Virus record (IMG/VR): IMGVR_UViG_3300033153_013649 | Span: 1-64,000 of that record | DNA length: 64,000 nt | DNA from: a virus | Reading direction: 5' to 3' (one strand) | Shown here: positions 17,477-29,000 of the stretch, in pieces | Numbering within the stretch: the first letter of the stretch is position 1 | Layout: each line of letters opens with the position of its first letter | Notes under the pieces: model-generated | The model's input: only the letters and a program-made list of their open reading frames with translations | Told to the model about the DNA's origin: nothing | The model's database searches: none | Position numbers and translations under genes: made by a program

Positions 17477-19114
17477 ATGAAAGATTATTTACAAAAAATT
17501 ATCGATGGAATTTTTTCTGGAAAAATAACTAAATCTAATATTAATTCATTTATGGGTTTTTTAGGAAGACATAAAATAAAACATCAAATAAATGAATTAA
17601 TAAAGGATCCAATAAAATTATCAGAAAAAGCTTTTAGAATTTTGAATGATATTAATCATAATCCTGTTTGTAGATGTGGCAACGTTTTAAAATATATTAA
17701 CTTCTATACTGGATATTCAAAAATTTGTGGAAAATGTTCTCGTTCAATAAAATATAATAAAGAAAAAGCTAAAATCAAAAGAAAAAAAACTCTTAAAATA
17801 AAATATGGAGTTACTAATATATCTAAATTAGAATCAATAAAAGAAAAGAAAAAAATTACTAAAAAGAAAAGATATAATGATCAAAATTATAATAACATAA
17901 AAAAGATAAAATCAACATGTCAAGAAAGATATGGAGTTTCTAATCCTAATAAATTAAAATCTATAAGAGATAAAATAGATCAAACAAATATAAAAAAATA
18001 TGGGGCAAAAGCATATATTTGTTCTGAAAAATTTATAGAAAAAAGAAGAGAAAAAATTCGACTGAATAGTTTTAATAATATCATCAGATCAAATAGATTT
18101 AAAGAATTTGGAATAGAACCATTAATAAACTTTAATGAATTCAGTAAATTTGGATTAAATGAAATTTATAAATGGAAATGTTTACAATGTGACAATATAT
18201 TTAAAAGTAATTATCACACTCATCTACCAAAATGTCCAAAATGTAAAAGAAAAAGAAGCACCTCAGAATATAATATATTAGAATGGACAAAAACTCTTGG
18301 ATTTAAAATAATTTCAAATGATAGATCATTAATATATCCACAAGAACTGGATATTATTATTCCAGAGAAAAAAATAGCTATTGAATTTAACGGTCTATAT
18401 TGGCATTCAGAGTTAAATGGGAAAGATAGAAAGTATCATTTGAATAAAACTGAATTATGTCGAAAAAAAGGATACCAATTAATTCACATATTCGAAGATG
18501 AATGGCTAGACAAACAAGAAATAGTTAAAAGTATTTTAAAAGCTAAATTAGGTTTATTTGATAAGAGGATATATGCTAGATCATGTAAAATTTCGTCGGT
18601 TGATTCTATAACATCAAAAGAATTTCTTGAAAAAAATCATATCCAAGGACCAATTAATTCTTCTGTTAATTACGGCCTATATTATTCTGAAGAATTAGTT
18701 TCTATTATATGCCTATCAACTCCAAGATATAATAAAAATCATAAATGGGAATTACTTAGGTTTTGTAGTAAATTAAACACCCAAATTGTCGGTGGAATGA
18801 GTAAGCTGATCAAATATTTTGAAAATAATCATAATGGATCAATAATTTCTTATTGTGACCTTAGATATTCTAATGCTAAAGGGTATATGAATTCTGGATG
18901 GAATTTAATCAACAAAACATCACCTAATTATTGGTATATAAAAAATAATAAAAGATATTCACGAATGAAATTTCAAAAGCATAAGATAAAAAATGTAAAT
19001 CCTTCTTTAACTGAATGGCAAAATATGCAACTAAAAGGATATGATAGAATATGGGATTGTGGAAATTTTGTTTTTATAAATAATAATGTATCAGGTATTA
19101 AAGCCGTCAGGTAA
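17477..19114 (+). CDS. Vsr-like (EDxHD) homing endonuclease, copy 2
   Basis: A 545-residue paralogue of the endonuclease at 3804 with the same module order: zinc cluster C65/C67/C84/C87, three KYGV-type repeats (109-180), zinc cluster C235/C238/C253/C256, nuclease core YPQELDIIIPEKKIAIEFNG and YWHSE (E290, D292, E303, H310), then the same C-terminal domain. It is inserted immediately after the tail tube gene terminator. The last residues (VSGIKAVR) are encoded by the left arm of a terminator hairpin, suggesting that the reading frame runs into pre-existing flanking DNA. Two stretches are identical at DNA level to copy 1. Confidence 0.87.
   Translation: MKDYLQKIIDGIFSGKITKSNINSFMGFLGRHKIKHQINELIKDPIKLSEKAFRILNDINHNPVCRCGNVLKYINFYTGYSKICGKCSRSIKYNKEKAKIKRKKTLKIKYGVTNISKLESIKEKKKITKKKRYNDQNYNNIKKIKSTCQERYGVSNPNKLKSIRDKIDQTNIKKYGAKAYICSEKFIEKRREKIRLNSFNNIIRSNRFKEFGIEPLINFNEFSKFGLNEIYKWKCLQCDNIFKSNYHTHLPKCPKCKRKRSTSEYNILEWTKTLGFKIISNDRSLIYPQELDIIIPEKKIAIEFNGLYWHSELNGKDRKYHLNKTELCRKKGYQLIHIFEDEWLDKQEIVKSILKAKLGLFDKRIYARSCKISSVDSITSKEFLEKNHIQGPINSSVNYGLYYSEELVSIICLSTPRYNKNHKWELLRFCSKLNTQIVGGMSKLIKYFENNHNGSIISYCDLRYSNAKGYMNSGWNLINKTSPNYWYIKNNKRYSRMKFQKHKIKNVNPSLTEWQNMQLKGYDRIWDCGNFVFINNNVSGIKAVR
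18500..18551 (+). repeat. 52-bp exact repeat shared with 4698-4749
   Basis: Identical partner of the first long identity island in homing endonuclease copy 1. Confidence 0.9.
18623..18663 (+). repeat. 41-bp exact repeat shared with 4821-4861
   Basis: Identical partner of the second identity island in homing endonuclease copy 1. Confidence 0.9.
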
Positions 19115-19153
19115 AAACCGGTATAAGAGGGTTTAAATCCGACGGCTTATTTT
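19101..19153 (+). terminator. Probable terminator overlapping the end of homing endonuclease 2
   Basis: AAGCCGTC pairs with GACGGCTT across a 32-base loop, followed by ATTTTT. The left arm lies within the last codons of the endonuclease gene. Confidence 0.6.
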
Positions 19154-19177
19154 TGTGCAAAAAAACTAAAAAAGTTG

Positions 19178-19206
19178 TTGACAAATACAAAATAATATAG
19201 TATATT
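19178..19206 (+). promoter_or_regulatory. Sigma70-type early promoter for gene at 19236
   Basis: TTGACA, a 17-base spacer and TATATT, preceded by a T-rich terminator and followed 30 bases later by an ATG with an AAGGGAGAG ribosome site. Confidence 0.8.
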
Positions 19207-19235
19207 ATATAGAAGATAATAAGGGAGAGAAGAAA

Positions 19236-20486
19236 ATGAAAGATAATATTAAACAAGAAGAAATCAAGACTACTTATCTGATTCATGAATCTAAGCTTCC
19301 CCGTATACGCGATCGAATAAAGAAGCTTAATAATAAAGCTCGTAAATTAAACTGCCCCGAAATGAAAATCATTATTGATCCTGAACCTACATATATCAAA
19401 GAAAAACCTACCTCTATAAACAACGAACCCGCGAGTACAGTTCCTAAAAAACTTCGATTTTTTAATGTTAAAGTCGAAGGCGCAACTCCAATTATAGATG
19501 GTTGGGAATTCGTTGGAATTATTCTCGATGACGGGTTAACCACTACCATCCATAAACATCCTGAAGCCAGTATTACCCCTGACCTAGTAAAATTTTATAC
19601 TAAACGCGAAAAAACTTGTGATCACTGCAATCATAATCGCTATAGAAAAGATACTTATCTTGTAAAAAAGGTTGATTCTGGAGAAATGAAACAAGTTGGA
19701 TCTGGTTGCATTAGAGATTTTCTCGGTCACATCCCGCTAAAAAGATTTCTTGAATTCTATGAATTAATGGGTGAATACGAAGAAGAACCTATTCGTGAAG
19801 AACGCGGAATAAAACCGGAATACTTCGAATCAACAAAATGGATTATGGCTAACGTTGCTCATTTTACTCGTAAATATGGGTGGGTTTCGAAAGAAAAAGC
19901 TGCAGAAAAAAATAAACTTTCAACCTCTGACCGAGTTTATAATAATCTTTGGGAAAGAAATCCCGAATATTATGAAAAACCTGATAAAGAAATGGAAGAA
20001 ATAGGAATAAAAGCTCTTCAGTACGTACTCAATGAAATTCTTCCTCGTATGCGTATATATAAATCAACTTTTGATGAATATCTCGATTCATTAGATAATT
20101 TAATTCCTTCAGCTCTTAATGACGGAGTAATAAACGTTCGGAATATCGGTTATTTTATTCCTTTAGTTATGATGATGGATAATGATATTCGTCGAATCGA
20201 AAATAAAAAGCTAGAAAAGGAAACTTCTGAATACGTTGGTCAACCGGGAGAACGAAAAGAACGCGAATTAACCTTTTATGACTCGTTTGGATTTGATTCC
20301 AGTTGGGGTTATACTAACGTATATCGCTTCAAAGATGCAAATAAAAATCTCTGGATTTGGATGACTGGTAATCACAAAGATTTCGAAAAAGATAAAATTT
20401 ATAAGATCGTAGGAACAATCAAACGCCATCAGGAATACAAAGGCGTAAAACAAAACTTACTTACAAGATGTAAGATAAAGAAATAA
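19236..20486 (+). CDS. Conserved phage/plasmid-type protein with CxxC finger and OB-like C-terminus
   Basis: A 416-residue cytoplasmic protein of a kind seen in phages and mobile elements, function unknown. Around 130-165 is CDHCNHNRYRKDTYLVKK followed by QVGSGCIRDFLGH, a conserved Cys-finger-like motif. The C-terminal 70 residues (NVYRFKDANKNLWIWMTGN, then DKIYKIVGTIKRHQEYKG, ending LLTRCKIKK) look like an OB-type, possibly nucleic-acid-binding fold. The gene has its own sigma70-type promoter and terminator inside the late virion region, so it is expressed independently and probably early. Its codons appear richer in CGN and GTT than those of its neighbours, hinting at separate acquisition. 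Confidence 0.72.
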   Translation: MKDNIKQEEIKTTYLIHESKLPRIRDRIKKLNNKARKLNCPEMKIIIDPEPTYIKEKPTSINNEPASTVPKKLRFFNVKVEGATPIIDGWEFVGIILDDGLTTTIHKHPEASITPDLVKFYTKREKTCDHCNHNRYRKDTYLVKKVDSGEMKQVGSGCIRDFLGHIPLKRFLEFYELMGEYEEEPIREERGIKPEYFESTKWIMANVAHFTRKYGWVSKEKAAEKNKLSTSDRVYNNLWERNPEYYEKPDKEMEEIGIKALQYVLNEILPRMRIYKSTFDEYLDSLDNLIPSALNDGVINVRNIGYFIPLVMMMDNDIRRIENKKLEKETSEYVGQPGERKERELTFYDSFGFDSSWGYTNVYRFKDANKNLWIWMTGNHKDFEKDKIYKIVGTIKRHQEYKGVKQNLLTRCKIKK

Positions 20487-20510
20487 TTTATAAGTTTTTC
20501 ACTCCAGCTT

Positions 20511-20547
20511 AGAGGATTGATACTGATTGGTCAATCCTCTTTTTTTG
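20511..20547 (+). terminator. Intrinsic terminator
   Basis: A perfect 10-bp stem (AGAGGATTGA with TCAATCCTCT), 10-base loop and a T7 run close the single-gene transcript upstream. Confidence 0.9.
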
Positions 20548-20563
20548 TTTTTAATATTAGGAA

Positions 20564-20571
20564 TATAAATA
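20564..20571 (+). promoter_or_regulatory. Late promoter TATAAATA upstream of baseplate genes
   Basis: An exact TATAAATA immediately after a terminator and 32 bases before the gp6-like gene. It probably drives the long gp6-gp7 transcript. Confidence 0.75.
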
Positions 20572-20603
20572 ATTAAAAACTATAATTTAAACAGGGAAAA
20601 ACT

Positions 20604-23600
20604 ATGTCTTCTAATGACTTTCAAGGATATAATTATACAAATCTGGATTATGATACTCTTTATGACACAATTGTAGATTTCTTTAAAAATGACGAATCTA
20701 GTCCTTTTAGAACAGAAAACGGATTCGATTTCGAAGGTTCAAATATCCGCGAACTTATGAGAATTCTTACATACGTAACTCATCTTAGTGTATTTCATTG
20801 TTCGATTGCTTTAAATGAAATGTATTTTTCAACTGCTAGACTAAGAAAGAATTTAATTAAACAAGTAAAAGCATACGGATATGTACCAAAAAGAAAAAGA
20901 TCATCTAGAAAATATTTAACCATTTATAATAATTCAGATACAATTGTTTCTATACCTTCTTTTGAAGAATTTAAAGCCGAAACTTCTACCAAAGGAACAA
21001 AGAAATTTTATACATTAGATTCTTATGATATTCCTCCAAAAAGTTCAACTACAATTTTAACATATCAAAGTAATAATGGGCCTCAAGTTCAAAATTTTAC
21101 TCTTGAATTCGATAAAGGAAAAGTAGTTCCTATTGAAATAGAATTAGATAATCTTTCAGATGATTACTTCAAAGTAGAAACAAAAGAAGGAGGAGTAATC
21201 ATTCCCTGGACTGAATATCAAAATTTAGATTCTCTTCAAAATCAACAAACTGTTTTAGAACAAAGTCTTCTTTCTGAAAATAAAATATTTTTCTTAGATG
21301 AATCAGAAAAAGGATATACCTTATCATTTTCAGAAACAGGTATAGGAGATATTCCAGCCCCCGATGATGAACAAATAATTACTGTTAGATATATGACAAC
21401 AGATGGAACAGAATCAAATGGAATTTCTACTGATGAATTTGATTTTTCAGATCCATCAAAATATTTTGATGTAAATGGACAAAGTAAATTAAGAATTCTT
21501 TCTAATACAGAAATCACCGATGCTGCTTCAATTGATTCAATGAAGCTCTCTTCACAAGGAGCTAATAAAGAATCTATTAGTGAGATTCGTGAAAATGTAA
21601 TAGCTCAATATAATTCTCAAAATAGAGCAATTACAGATTATGATTATACAAAACTTGCTAAAACTAGTCCTCTTATTGGAGCAACAGGAGATGTAAAAGC
21701 TTATGGTGGGGAAAAACATTCAGGAGGAATAAGACTTGGAAAAGTATTTGTCCTTGGAAAACCAGGAATAGAAGGAAAATACTATTTAACTGCAAGCGAA
21801 AAAGAAGAATTTCTAAATTATATTTCTAAATATAAAATTACTGGAATCGACCCTGTTATCCAACATCCTCATTATATAAATGTAATTGCGAAATACAATT
21901 ATATTTTTAAACATTTTGTAAATGGTCAAGAAGAGATTTCAGCAGAATTAAATAATTTGATTCTTGATTTCTTTAAATCTTCCTTTGGAAAAGTTATTTA
22001 CATCCCAGAACTTATTGAACTCTTAAATAAAAATGAAAATATTGAATCAGCTTTTATAAAAACAGATTTCAAAATTATTTTCGATAAATTAGAACAAGTA
22101 ATTGGCACATTTAAGAAAATTCCAATGGAATATGGGAAAGCAAGTGGATTCCTAAATAGTGACGGAAGTTTCTGGACTGGAAATGTATTTGGTGAAGCTG
22201 GAGATTATACTTCAGAACCTTCAGGTGGATATAATTATGGAACTGTTGAATTTATTAATACTTCAGAAGATTATATTATTGTAAAAATTGCAAACGGGAC
22301 AATCGATAATACAACCTTTGAAGAATTTGAAAAAGGAGACTCTTATTTAACAACAAGAAAAAGTATTGTAGATCTTATTTATCAAGAGCTCCCAAATGAA
22401 AGAGAAGTATATGTAACAGATACTCAAGGTTTCGAAAGAGGAAGAAATGTATCGTCTTTTGATGGAAATAATTTAATACAAGGGAGGACTGAATTCGTAC
22501 GAAGAACCTCTCAAGGAATAAAATATGTTTGGCTAACTCTTGACTCCCTTGTATATCAAAAACTTATTTTATCTCCTGGAGATAATTCTATTACAGGAAC
22601 AAATACTTTTTTAAAAGTAGGGGATTGGATTAGAACCCCTGGAACGACTGGCCAAATTACAAAGATGGATATCCAGTCTTTTAAGATTTTTGTTGAATAT
22701 AGAGGAAACAAATTTGTTGAAGATGATCCTATAGCTTGGATTCAATCTTCTGTAATTTCTTGGACTGATGCTGCAAATTATATAGCTTTAAGAAATGTTG
22801 GAAAAATTAAGACCGTAGAAACCGAATCTTATTTAATCAAAACTTCTAAAGTTTCTGGAGGAGCTGGAGGGGATCAAAACTTCTTTATAAACAAAAATAT
22901 TGAACCTCAAAACGAATGGCAATTCAATGATATTAATACAAGTTATGATTATTCAGATTTTGCTAATGATATTGCCTTTATAAATGGAGTAAATGGATAT
23001 ACAGAAATAGATGTAGTTTATGAAACAAATACTGGTTCTCCGGGAGCTTTAGAAGTAGCAGATATTGTAGAATTTGAAATAGATAATCCTATAAGTGATT
23101 CGAATAAAATTAAAGCTTATGTAATGGCAGTGGACGCAACAACAATAACCTTTAGATATAATCATCTCGATTCGGTTAATTATTTAACCCCTTATGTTTT
23201 AGAAGTAGATGATAAATTCTCAGAAGATACCTATGATTCAGGGAATTGTTGGAAAATAACTGCTATTTCAGATATAAGAAAAATGAATCAAATTAGAGTA
23301 ACAGATTCAGTATACGGAATTCAAATCGGAGACGATGTTTGTGCTAAAAATGATAAGACTTCTATTCCTGACGGAAAATCTCAATATATGACAGCAGAAG
23401 TAATCGATATTTCTGGATTAAATATTAGATTAGATTCTTCTGCAATTATGACAGACTGGAGAGATTATGATGTTCCTTCTAATAAAGGGGTAAAACAAAT
23501 TCATAAAGGAACTTATTGGGAAGATATTAATGTTACAACTGTAACTTACCAATCAAAAAGATATAGTAATATAGCTATTGAGGGGCTAAGATTAAACAAT

Positions 23601-26045
23601 GTAATTAATCTTAACGAAGGGGATATTCTTAAAACTGAAAATGGTTCTGGAAAAATTAAAACCGGTGGAATTTCTACAAGTAATAAAGAAGTAGTTTTAA
23701 CTTTAGATAATCCTATTAATGTTGAAAATAGAATTGATCATCAAGATGATTTTACTCTTTGTGATAACGATGGAACAAATATTAATTTTGAATTTACCAA
23801 AGATGAAGGAAGTACAAGCTCGAGTGGAACAAATGAAATATCTATCTCATCTAATGATAGCGCTCAAGTAGTTGCTTTGGCAATAAAAGATGCAATAAAT
23901 CTAGCAATGAATGGAAGTAATCCTGCATTTACAGCTGCAATAAACGGATCGTATGATTATCAAGTAGATGTAACTAGAATAACTGTTGGAAATTCAAATT
24001 TATCTAATGATTCAAATATCACTGATAATGGAAGTGGATATCCAGATCAATTTGATGTTCCGAATTGGACAGATAACGGAGCAAGTTCATCTGCAACATT
24101 AACTATTACTGCTTGTGCTGCTGATGATATTATGGAACCTGGACGATTCATAACTTCTTCTGCGGGAGGATCAGGTATAGTTATTCTCGGAGGTTCAACT
24201 GATACAGAAATAACAGTTAGATATGATGGAACAGATTTTGCTTCTACTGAAACAGTAGTATTAGGAAATTATTATTTTGGAACTGGATATTCAACTATTA
24301 CCGCAACGGAATTTTTAGGAATTGAAGTATTTCTAGAAGATATAGTAGGTACCTTTGCAAAAGGAACAAAAAATATTCATAAAGTTTCTGCAGCAACGGA
24401 TGATTATTCTCCTGTATATAAATTAAGTGAATATGAAAACGTTTCAGATTTCGAAACTAATTATATAATCGAAGAAACAGGAAACGAAGAAAATTTACCT
24501 TTATTTATAAATAAACTTAATTTCGAAGCGGCAGGAAATCTAGACGCTAATCCTCAAATTGATACTATAGCAAATCTTGGATATAAAGTAGTATTTAATA
24601 CAACTCAAAATTTAGATTCAGATAATATTAGTTTGAAAGTAACTTACGAAGATAATTCTTCAACAGAAACAGAATATACTTTTATAACTGATCAAAATGA
24701 AAATCTCGAACAAAAATTAATATTAAGTAATCATCTCTATAGAGCATACGATGAACCGGGAAAGGTTCAAATCGGAGATGTAGTTGCTCAATTAAAGGCC
24801 GATGGAACTAGTACTCAAACCGGAATAGTTTCAAAAGTTGAAATAGATCCAGATACAAATATAATGTCTGTATACGTTAGATTTGCAAAGGGAACATTTA
24901 GAACTCAAGACCCTAATACTGTTTCTTTTCTGAAAGTATTACCTCAAGACGGTTCTGTTTATTCTGATGCAGCTTATGATTTTATAACAAAATTAGCTGT
25001 TCCAGACGCATCTGATTTTGCAGTTGGAAGTACAAATAATATTTCAGCTAAAAATGGAGCAACTGGTTCAGTATTTTATATTGATTCTAGTCCTACCGGA
25101 TCAAGTACAGATCGAGATTATATATACGTAACTTATACGGGAACTCATTTTACAATAGACACAACTAATAATAACAACCGAATTGATAATCAAGGATCGT
25201 ACGCATCAGCTTCTTATGATACAACAATTGAAGAAATATACGGAGATACTTCTGCAGATGGAGGAAATGAAAAATATTGGAATGCCAGGGCAGAGATAAG
25301 AAAGATTGAATATACCTCTTCTCCAACTGATTTGAATTATTATATAGCTGAATATGAAAGAGTTAATTTATATCTCCAAAGAGGGGACGCTTCAAGTTAT
25401 TCTGTAGGAGATACAATTTCTCAAGGGGTTGGTTCTGATCCAGATATGACAGGAACAGTTATTTATGTAAAAAAATATGATATTGATTCTAGTCAAGAAG
25501 AATTATTTGATTATGTAACAGTAAGATATGATTTAAATACTTCAAGTATGTGGACAACAGGATCTTTAGATACAGGAGGAACAGTAATTCACGTTGGAAT
25601 TGAAAGACCAGAATATATTGCTCGAGTAAATCTTGTATCAGGAGACGTTGAAATAAGAAGAACTAAATTTACTGAAAATACTCGAAGAGCATATATTGCT
25701 TCAATAGGTTCTGATTATATAGAAATTAATACTACAGATGGATCAGATCCAATTACTTCTTTTAAAACTCCAGGAAGTATAGAAGAACCATTATATATTT
25801 GGAATAATTCAGCTTATCAATGGGAAAAATGGGAATATTCAACATTAAACACGGGTCAAAACAGATTTGAAAATAGTATAACAACAATTCCTTCGGGCGT
25901 AACTGCTGGAATGGAAGTATTTCAAGATACAGATCATTATATAAATAGAATTGAATTTGATTTTAAAAATAAAATTGATAGATTAAAACTCGGAAATAGA
26001 TCATTGTTTTATAGTAATTTAGATTTAATAAAGGAACTTAATTAA
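20604..26045 (+). CDS. gp6: Baseplate wedge protein, T4 gp6 / baseplate J-like, greatly enlarged
   Basis: An 1813-residue protein, nearly three times T4 gp6 (660). The first 530 residues are gp6/J-like: an N-terminal FEGSNIRELMRILTYVTHLS region, then SEIRENVIAQYNSQNRAITDYDYTKLAKTS (about 325-355, described in part), then a C-terminal J region (about 430-510, SSFGKVIYIPELIELLNKNE). Residues from about 540 on are an added beta-rich region with short modules of the form G-D-x-V...G-A-T-G-x-V (for example near 671, 1390 and 1475), also found in neighbouring virion proteins. It would form the inner baseplate ring with the next product. The stop overlaps the next start (TTAATGCC). Confidence 0.85.
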   Translation: MSSNDFQGYNYTNLDYDTLYDTIVDFFKNDESSPFRTENGFDFEGSNIRELMRILTYVTHLSVFHCSIALNEMYFSTARLRKNLIKQVKAYGYVPKRKRSSRKYLTIYNNSDTIVSIPSFEEFKAETSTKGTKKFYTLDSYDIPPKSSTTILTYQSNNGPQVQNFTLEFDKGKVVPIEIELDNLSDDYFKVETKEGGVIIPWTEYQNLDSLQNQQTVLEQSLLSENKIFFLDESEKGYTLSFSETGIGDIPAPDDEQIITVRYMTTDGTESNGISTDEFDFSDPSKYFDVNGQSKLRILSNTEITDAASIDSMKLSSQGANKESISEIRENVIAQYNSQNRAITDYDYTKLAKTSPLIGATGDVKAYGGEKHSGGIRLGKVFVLGKPGIEGKYYLTASEKEEFLNYISKYKITGIDPVIQHPHYINVIAKYNYIFKHFVNGQEEISAELNNLILDFFKSSFGKVIYIPELIELLNKNENIESAFIKTDFKIIFDKLEQVIGTFKKIPMEYGKASGFLNSDGSFWTGNVFGEAGDYTSEPSGGYNYGTVEFINTSEDYIIVKIANGTIDNTTFEEFEKGDSYLTTRKSIVDLIYQELPNEREVYVTDTQGFERGRNVSSFDGNNLIQGRTEFVRRTSQGIKYVWLTLDSLVYQKLILSPGDNSITGTNTFLKVGDWIRTPGTTGQITKMDIQSFKIFVEYRGNKFVEDDPIAWIQSSVISWTDAANYIALRNVGKIKTVETESYLIKTSKVSGGAGGDQNFFINKNIEPQNEWQFNDINTSYDYSDFANDIAFINGVNGYTEIDVVYETNTGSPGALEVADIVEFEIDNPISDSNKIKAYVMAVDATTITFRYNHLDSVNYLTPYVLEVDDKFSEDTYDSGNCWKITAISDIRKMNQIRVTDSVYGIQIGDDVCAKNDKTSIPDGKSQYMTAEVIDISGLNIRLDSSAIMTDWRDYDVPSNKGVKQIHKGTYWEDINVTTVTYQSKRYSNIAIEGLRLNNVINLNEGDILKTENGSGKIKTGGISTSNKEVVLTLDNPINVENRIDHQDDFTLCDNDGTNINFEFTKDEGSTSSSGTNEISISSNDSAQVVALAIKDAINLAMNGSNPAFTAAINGSYDYQVDVTRITVGNSNLSNDSNITDNGSGYPDQFDVPNWTDNGASSSATLTITACAADDIMEPGRFITSSAGGSGIVILGGSTDTEITVRYDGTDFASTETVVLGNYYFGTGYSTITATEFLGIEVFLEDIVGTFAKGTKNIHKVSAATDDYSPVYKLSEYENVSDFETNYIIEETGNEENLPLFINKLNFEAAGNLDANPQIDTIANLGYKVVFNTTQNLDSDNISLKVTYEDNSSTETEYTFITDQNENLEQKLILSNHLYRAYDEPGKVQIGDVVAQLKADGTSTQTGIVSKVEIDPDTNIMSVYVRFAKGTFRTQDPNTVSFLKVLPQDGSVYSDAAYDFITKLAVPDASDFAVGSTNNISAKNGATGSVFYIDSSPTGSSTDRDYIYVTYTGTHFTIDTTNNNNRIDNQGSYASASYDTTIEEIYGDTSADGGNEKYWNARAEIRKIEYTSSPTDLNYYIAEYERVNLYLQRGDASSYSVGDTISQGVGSDPDMTGTVIYVKKYDIDSSQEELFDYVTVRYDLNTSSMWTTGSLDTGGTVIHVGIERPEYIARVNLVSGDVEIRRTKFTENTRRAYIASIGSDYIEINTTDGSDPITSFKTPGSIEEPLYIWNNSAYQWEKWEYSTLNTGQNRFENSITTIPSGVTAGMEVFQDTDHYINRIEFDFKNKIDRLKLGNRSLFYSNLDLIKELN

Positions 26046-29000
26046 TGCCTATTAATAATCTAAATGAGCCCCCGGTAGAAGGAATCGATCCTGTATTTAA
26101 TCAAAACTCGAAGATCCCTGTTGCTGGAGAAGAAATTATTTCTTCTTATACTTTAGTAACTACTCCATCTGAAAATCAAAAATTTACTATTCCGAATTCG
26201 ATTCCATTTAGTGTAAATGTTTTAAACGTTGAAAAATGGCTAAATAGATGGGTTCGTTATATAAATTGGTATATTTTAGATTCGAATGATGATATTATAT
26301 ATAGCGCTCGTTCCGAAGATTATATGATTCTGAATACAAATATATCAGGAAACAGAAATCCTGGAACTGGCTCTTTACCAAATGCTACTTTTTTAATTGA
26401 TACATTACTTCTTCCGGATGGAACAACACTAACAAGTGATTCAACTTATAGATTACATTTATCAGCAACAACTTTTAAATTTTCTTCGGATGAATTTCCT
26501 CCAGAAAACGAAAGTATTACTGGAATTCCTTTACCTCAAGAAAGAACTGCTAATAGATCAGATCCGATTGAAGATATAACAATAGTATTCCCTTGGAATT
26601 ATCAAAATATTCCTTTTAGTATTAATAATCCATCTCCTCCTTCTTCGGTCACTGATCCGCCAGAGATTCAATCTGTTACAATACAAGACATTCAAACTGA
26701 TTCTATTACAGTAAGAGTTACATGTAATATCAAAGGTTTATTAGATTATGAAATAAACGAAACCGGTACTTTTGAAGGAGATATTGTAAACGAAGGCATA
26801 GATATAGACAAAAGAATCCCTCAAACTGTTCATGATGTAATATTTGATAATTTAGATCCGAATACCCTTTATTATTTTAGATTTCAATTAGTTAGTGAAG
26901 AAGGAGATGAATACGGAGCATGGTCAACTACATATAACGAAACAACTTTAGCTCCAACTGTTGTTGTTCAATCAAGAGGGACTATTTCTAAAAAAGGTGT
27001 TCACCGAGGAACTATTTCTTGGACTACAGATAAAATTGCTTCTGGATATATTGAATATCAAAAAGCTTCTACATATCTTCAATCAGGATGGACTGGAGCA
27101 GAAATAGCTCAAGATACAAATAGATCTATCTCTAAATCAATAACCTTAACTGGATTATTAGCAGGCACCTATTATTATATTCGTCAAAAATCAAAAGGAT
27201 TCGATGGATCTCCATGGTCTAGTTGGTATACAACTGGTTTCTGGACTTATGACACAGATATTGATATTATAACAAAACCAGATATAAATGGAAGTAGTAT
27301 TGATTTTTCAAGTGGATATTCTTTTGAAGTTCAAGGGGTTAGAGAACTTCATCTTCCTTCTAATGTTATAAAAATTAATTGGAAAATTAAATTTGATTCT
27401 AGAACATCAGAAGAAAACGGAGAAAGACCTCCAGCAGACGAAATTAAAAATCTTGATCCGATAATTATAAAAAGTACAATAGTTCCTCAAGAAGGGGATG
27501 ACCCAAATTCAAAAGATAAAAACGGAGAAGAAGAAGATATTTTTGTCTCTCCTAAATTTGACGATTCTTGGATTGAAACGGAATCAGATATAGAAGGTAG
27601 TTATTTCCTTGAAGTTGAAGGAATACTAGCTAATGGATCAAGTAGATCTCTTGGAATTAGAAGTTTTATTCCTAAAGTTTCTTTAGGTCCTCCTCCAAAT
27701 GTAGCATTTACAACTCCAACTATATCAGAAGTATTATCGATTACTCCAACGTTTGTTCTTTCTAATTGGAATACAGTAACAAATCTTGATCGAGTAAGAT
27801 TTAGAATAGAACTTAATGGAGAATATGTTTATGATTATACAGATACAGATGTAGCAGATGGAAGTTTTGATTTTGATACTATTACAAATAAACCCTTATT
27901 AAAAGGAAAAACATATACAGTTTGGGCAAAATACGGTAATAAAAACAACGATGGTACTTTTAATGCTTGGAGTCAAACTTGGAGGGGAGTTGCTTTTAAA
28001 ACCCCAGGGGTTACTCCAGAAAAACCGTCGTTATTAGAACCAACTATCTCAGATCGTCCAGATCCAAGAAAAGAAATAAAATTGAAATTTTCACCGTATA
28101 CTGGATCTGATGGGTTATCTTATGCCGAAATTAGAATAAGTAAAGTTCCTGATTCTGAAACTCCTACTTTTGATGATCTTACTTATTATTATTCATCTGA
28201 TAATATTCATTATTTAAATTCCGATGGAAATGAAATAGTAAGAGTTCCAGAAGGAGTTGATGTTGAACCTCGAGAAGGAGAAAAATTAGCAATAGAAGAA
28301 GCAACTACATATTATATAATATGTACTTATTATGGAAACAACGGGAAATCTATAACGTCTGATGAATTTTATTTTACAACTGATACTGTTTTTACTCCAC
28401 CCCCTCCACCAACGGATTTAAGTCCAAGTATTCAAGTTGAAGTATTAGATGAAAATCATAACATTTTAATTACCCCTGTTGATTTTCCAGATTTATCTCC
28501 TTATATAGGAACAGATCCAGAAATATTTCCATTAGAAGGGGAAACTTATAAAGATTATGTATATGCAGTAGAATATAGAATCACTCCGGGTACAGCAAAT
28601 AATCCAGATGGAGTTAAACAATATTTAACCCCTAATAGCAATTATATATTTGAACATAAAGATCCTCTTTTAATTTCAGGTACTTTGATTGGATTATCTT
28701 CTTCTACAACTTATAAAGTTTGGGTAAGATATTTCAGAACTAATCCAAATCTTGCAGAAGAAGGAGAAGAAAGTGCCGTATCGGATTGGATGTTTGAATC
28801 ATTTACAACCCTGGCTGTAACTTGGAATTCCCAGCCGATTAATATAATTCCAATTAATAATGCTGCTGATCTTAATGGAAATAGCGTAAATTTACAAGTT
28901 TCAGTACCTAGATTGCCTTTTAGGGAGCTCGAAAAAATAACTAATATGGAATGGAGAATTAATACTGATGCGGATTTTCAAGGAACAGAAATAGCTGATA

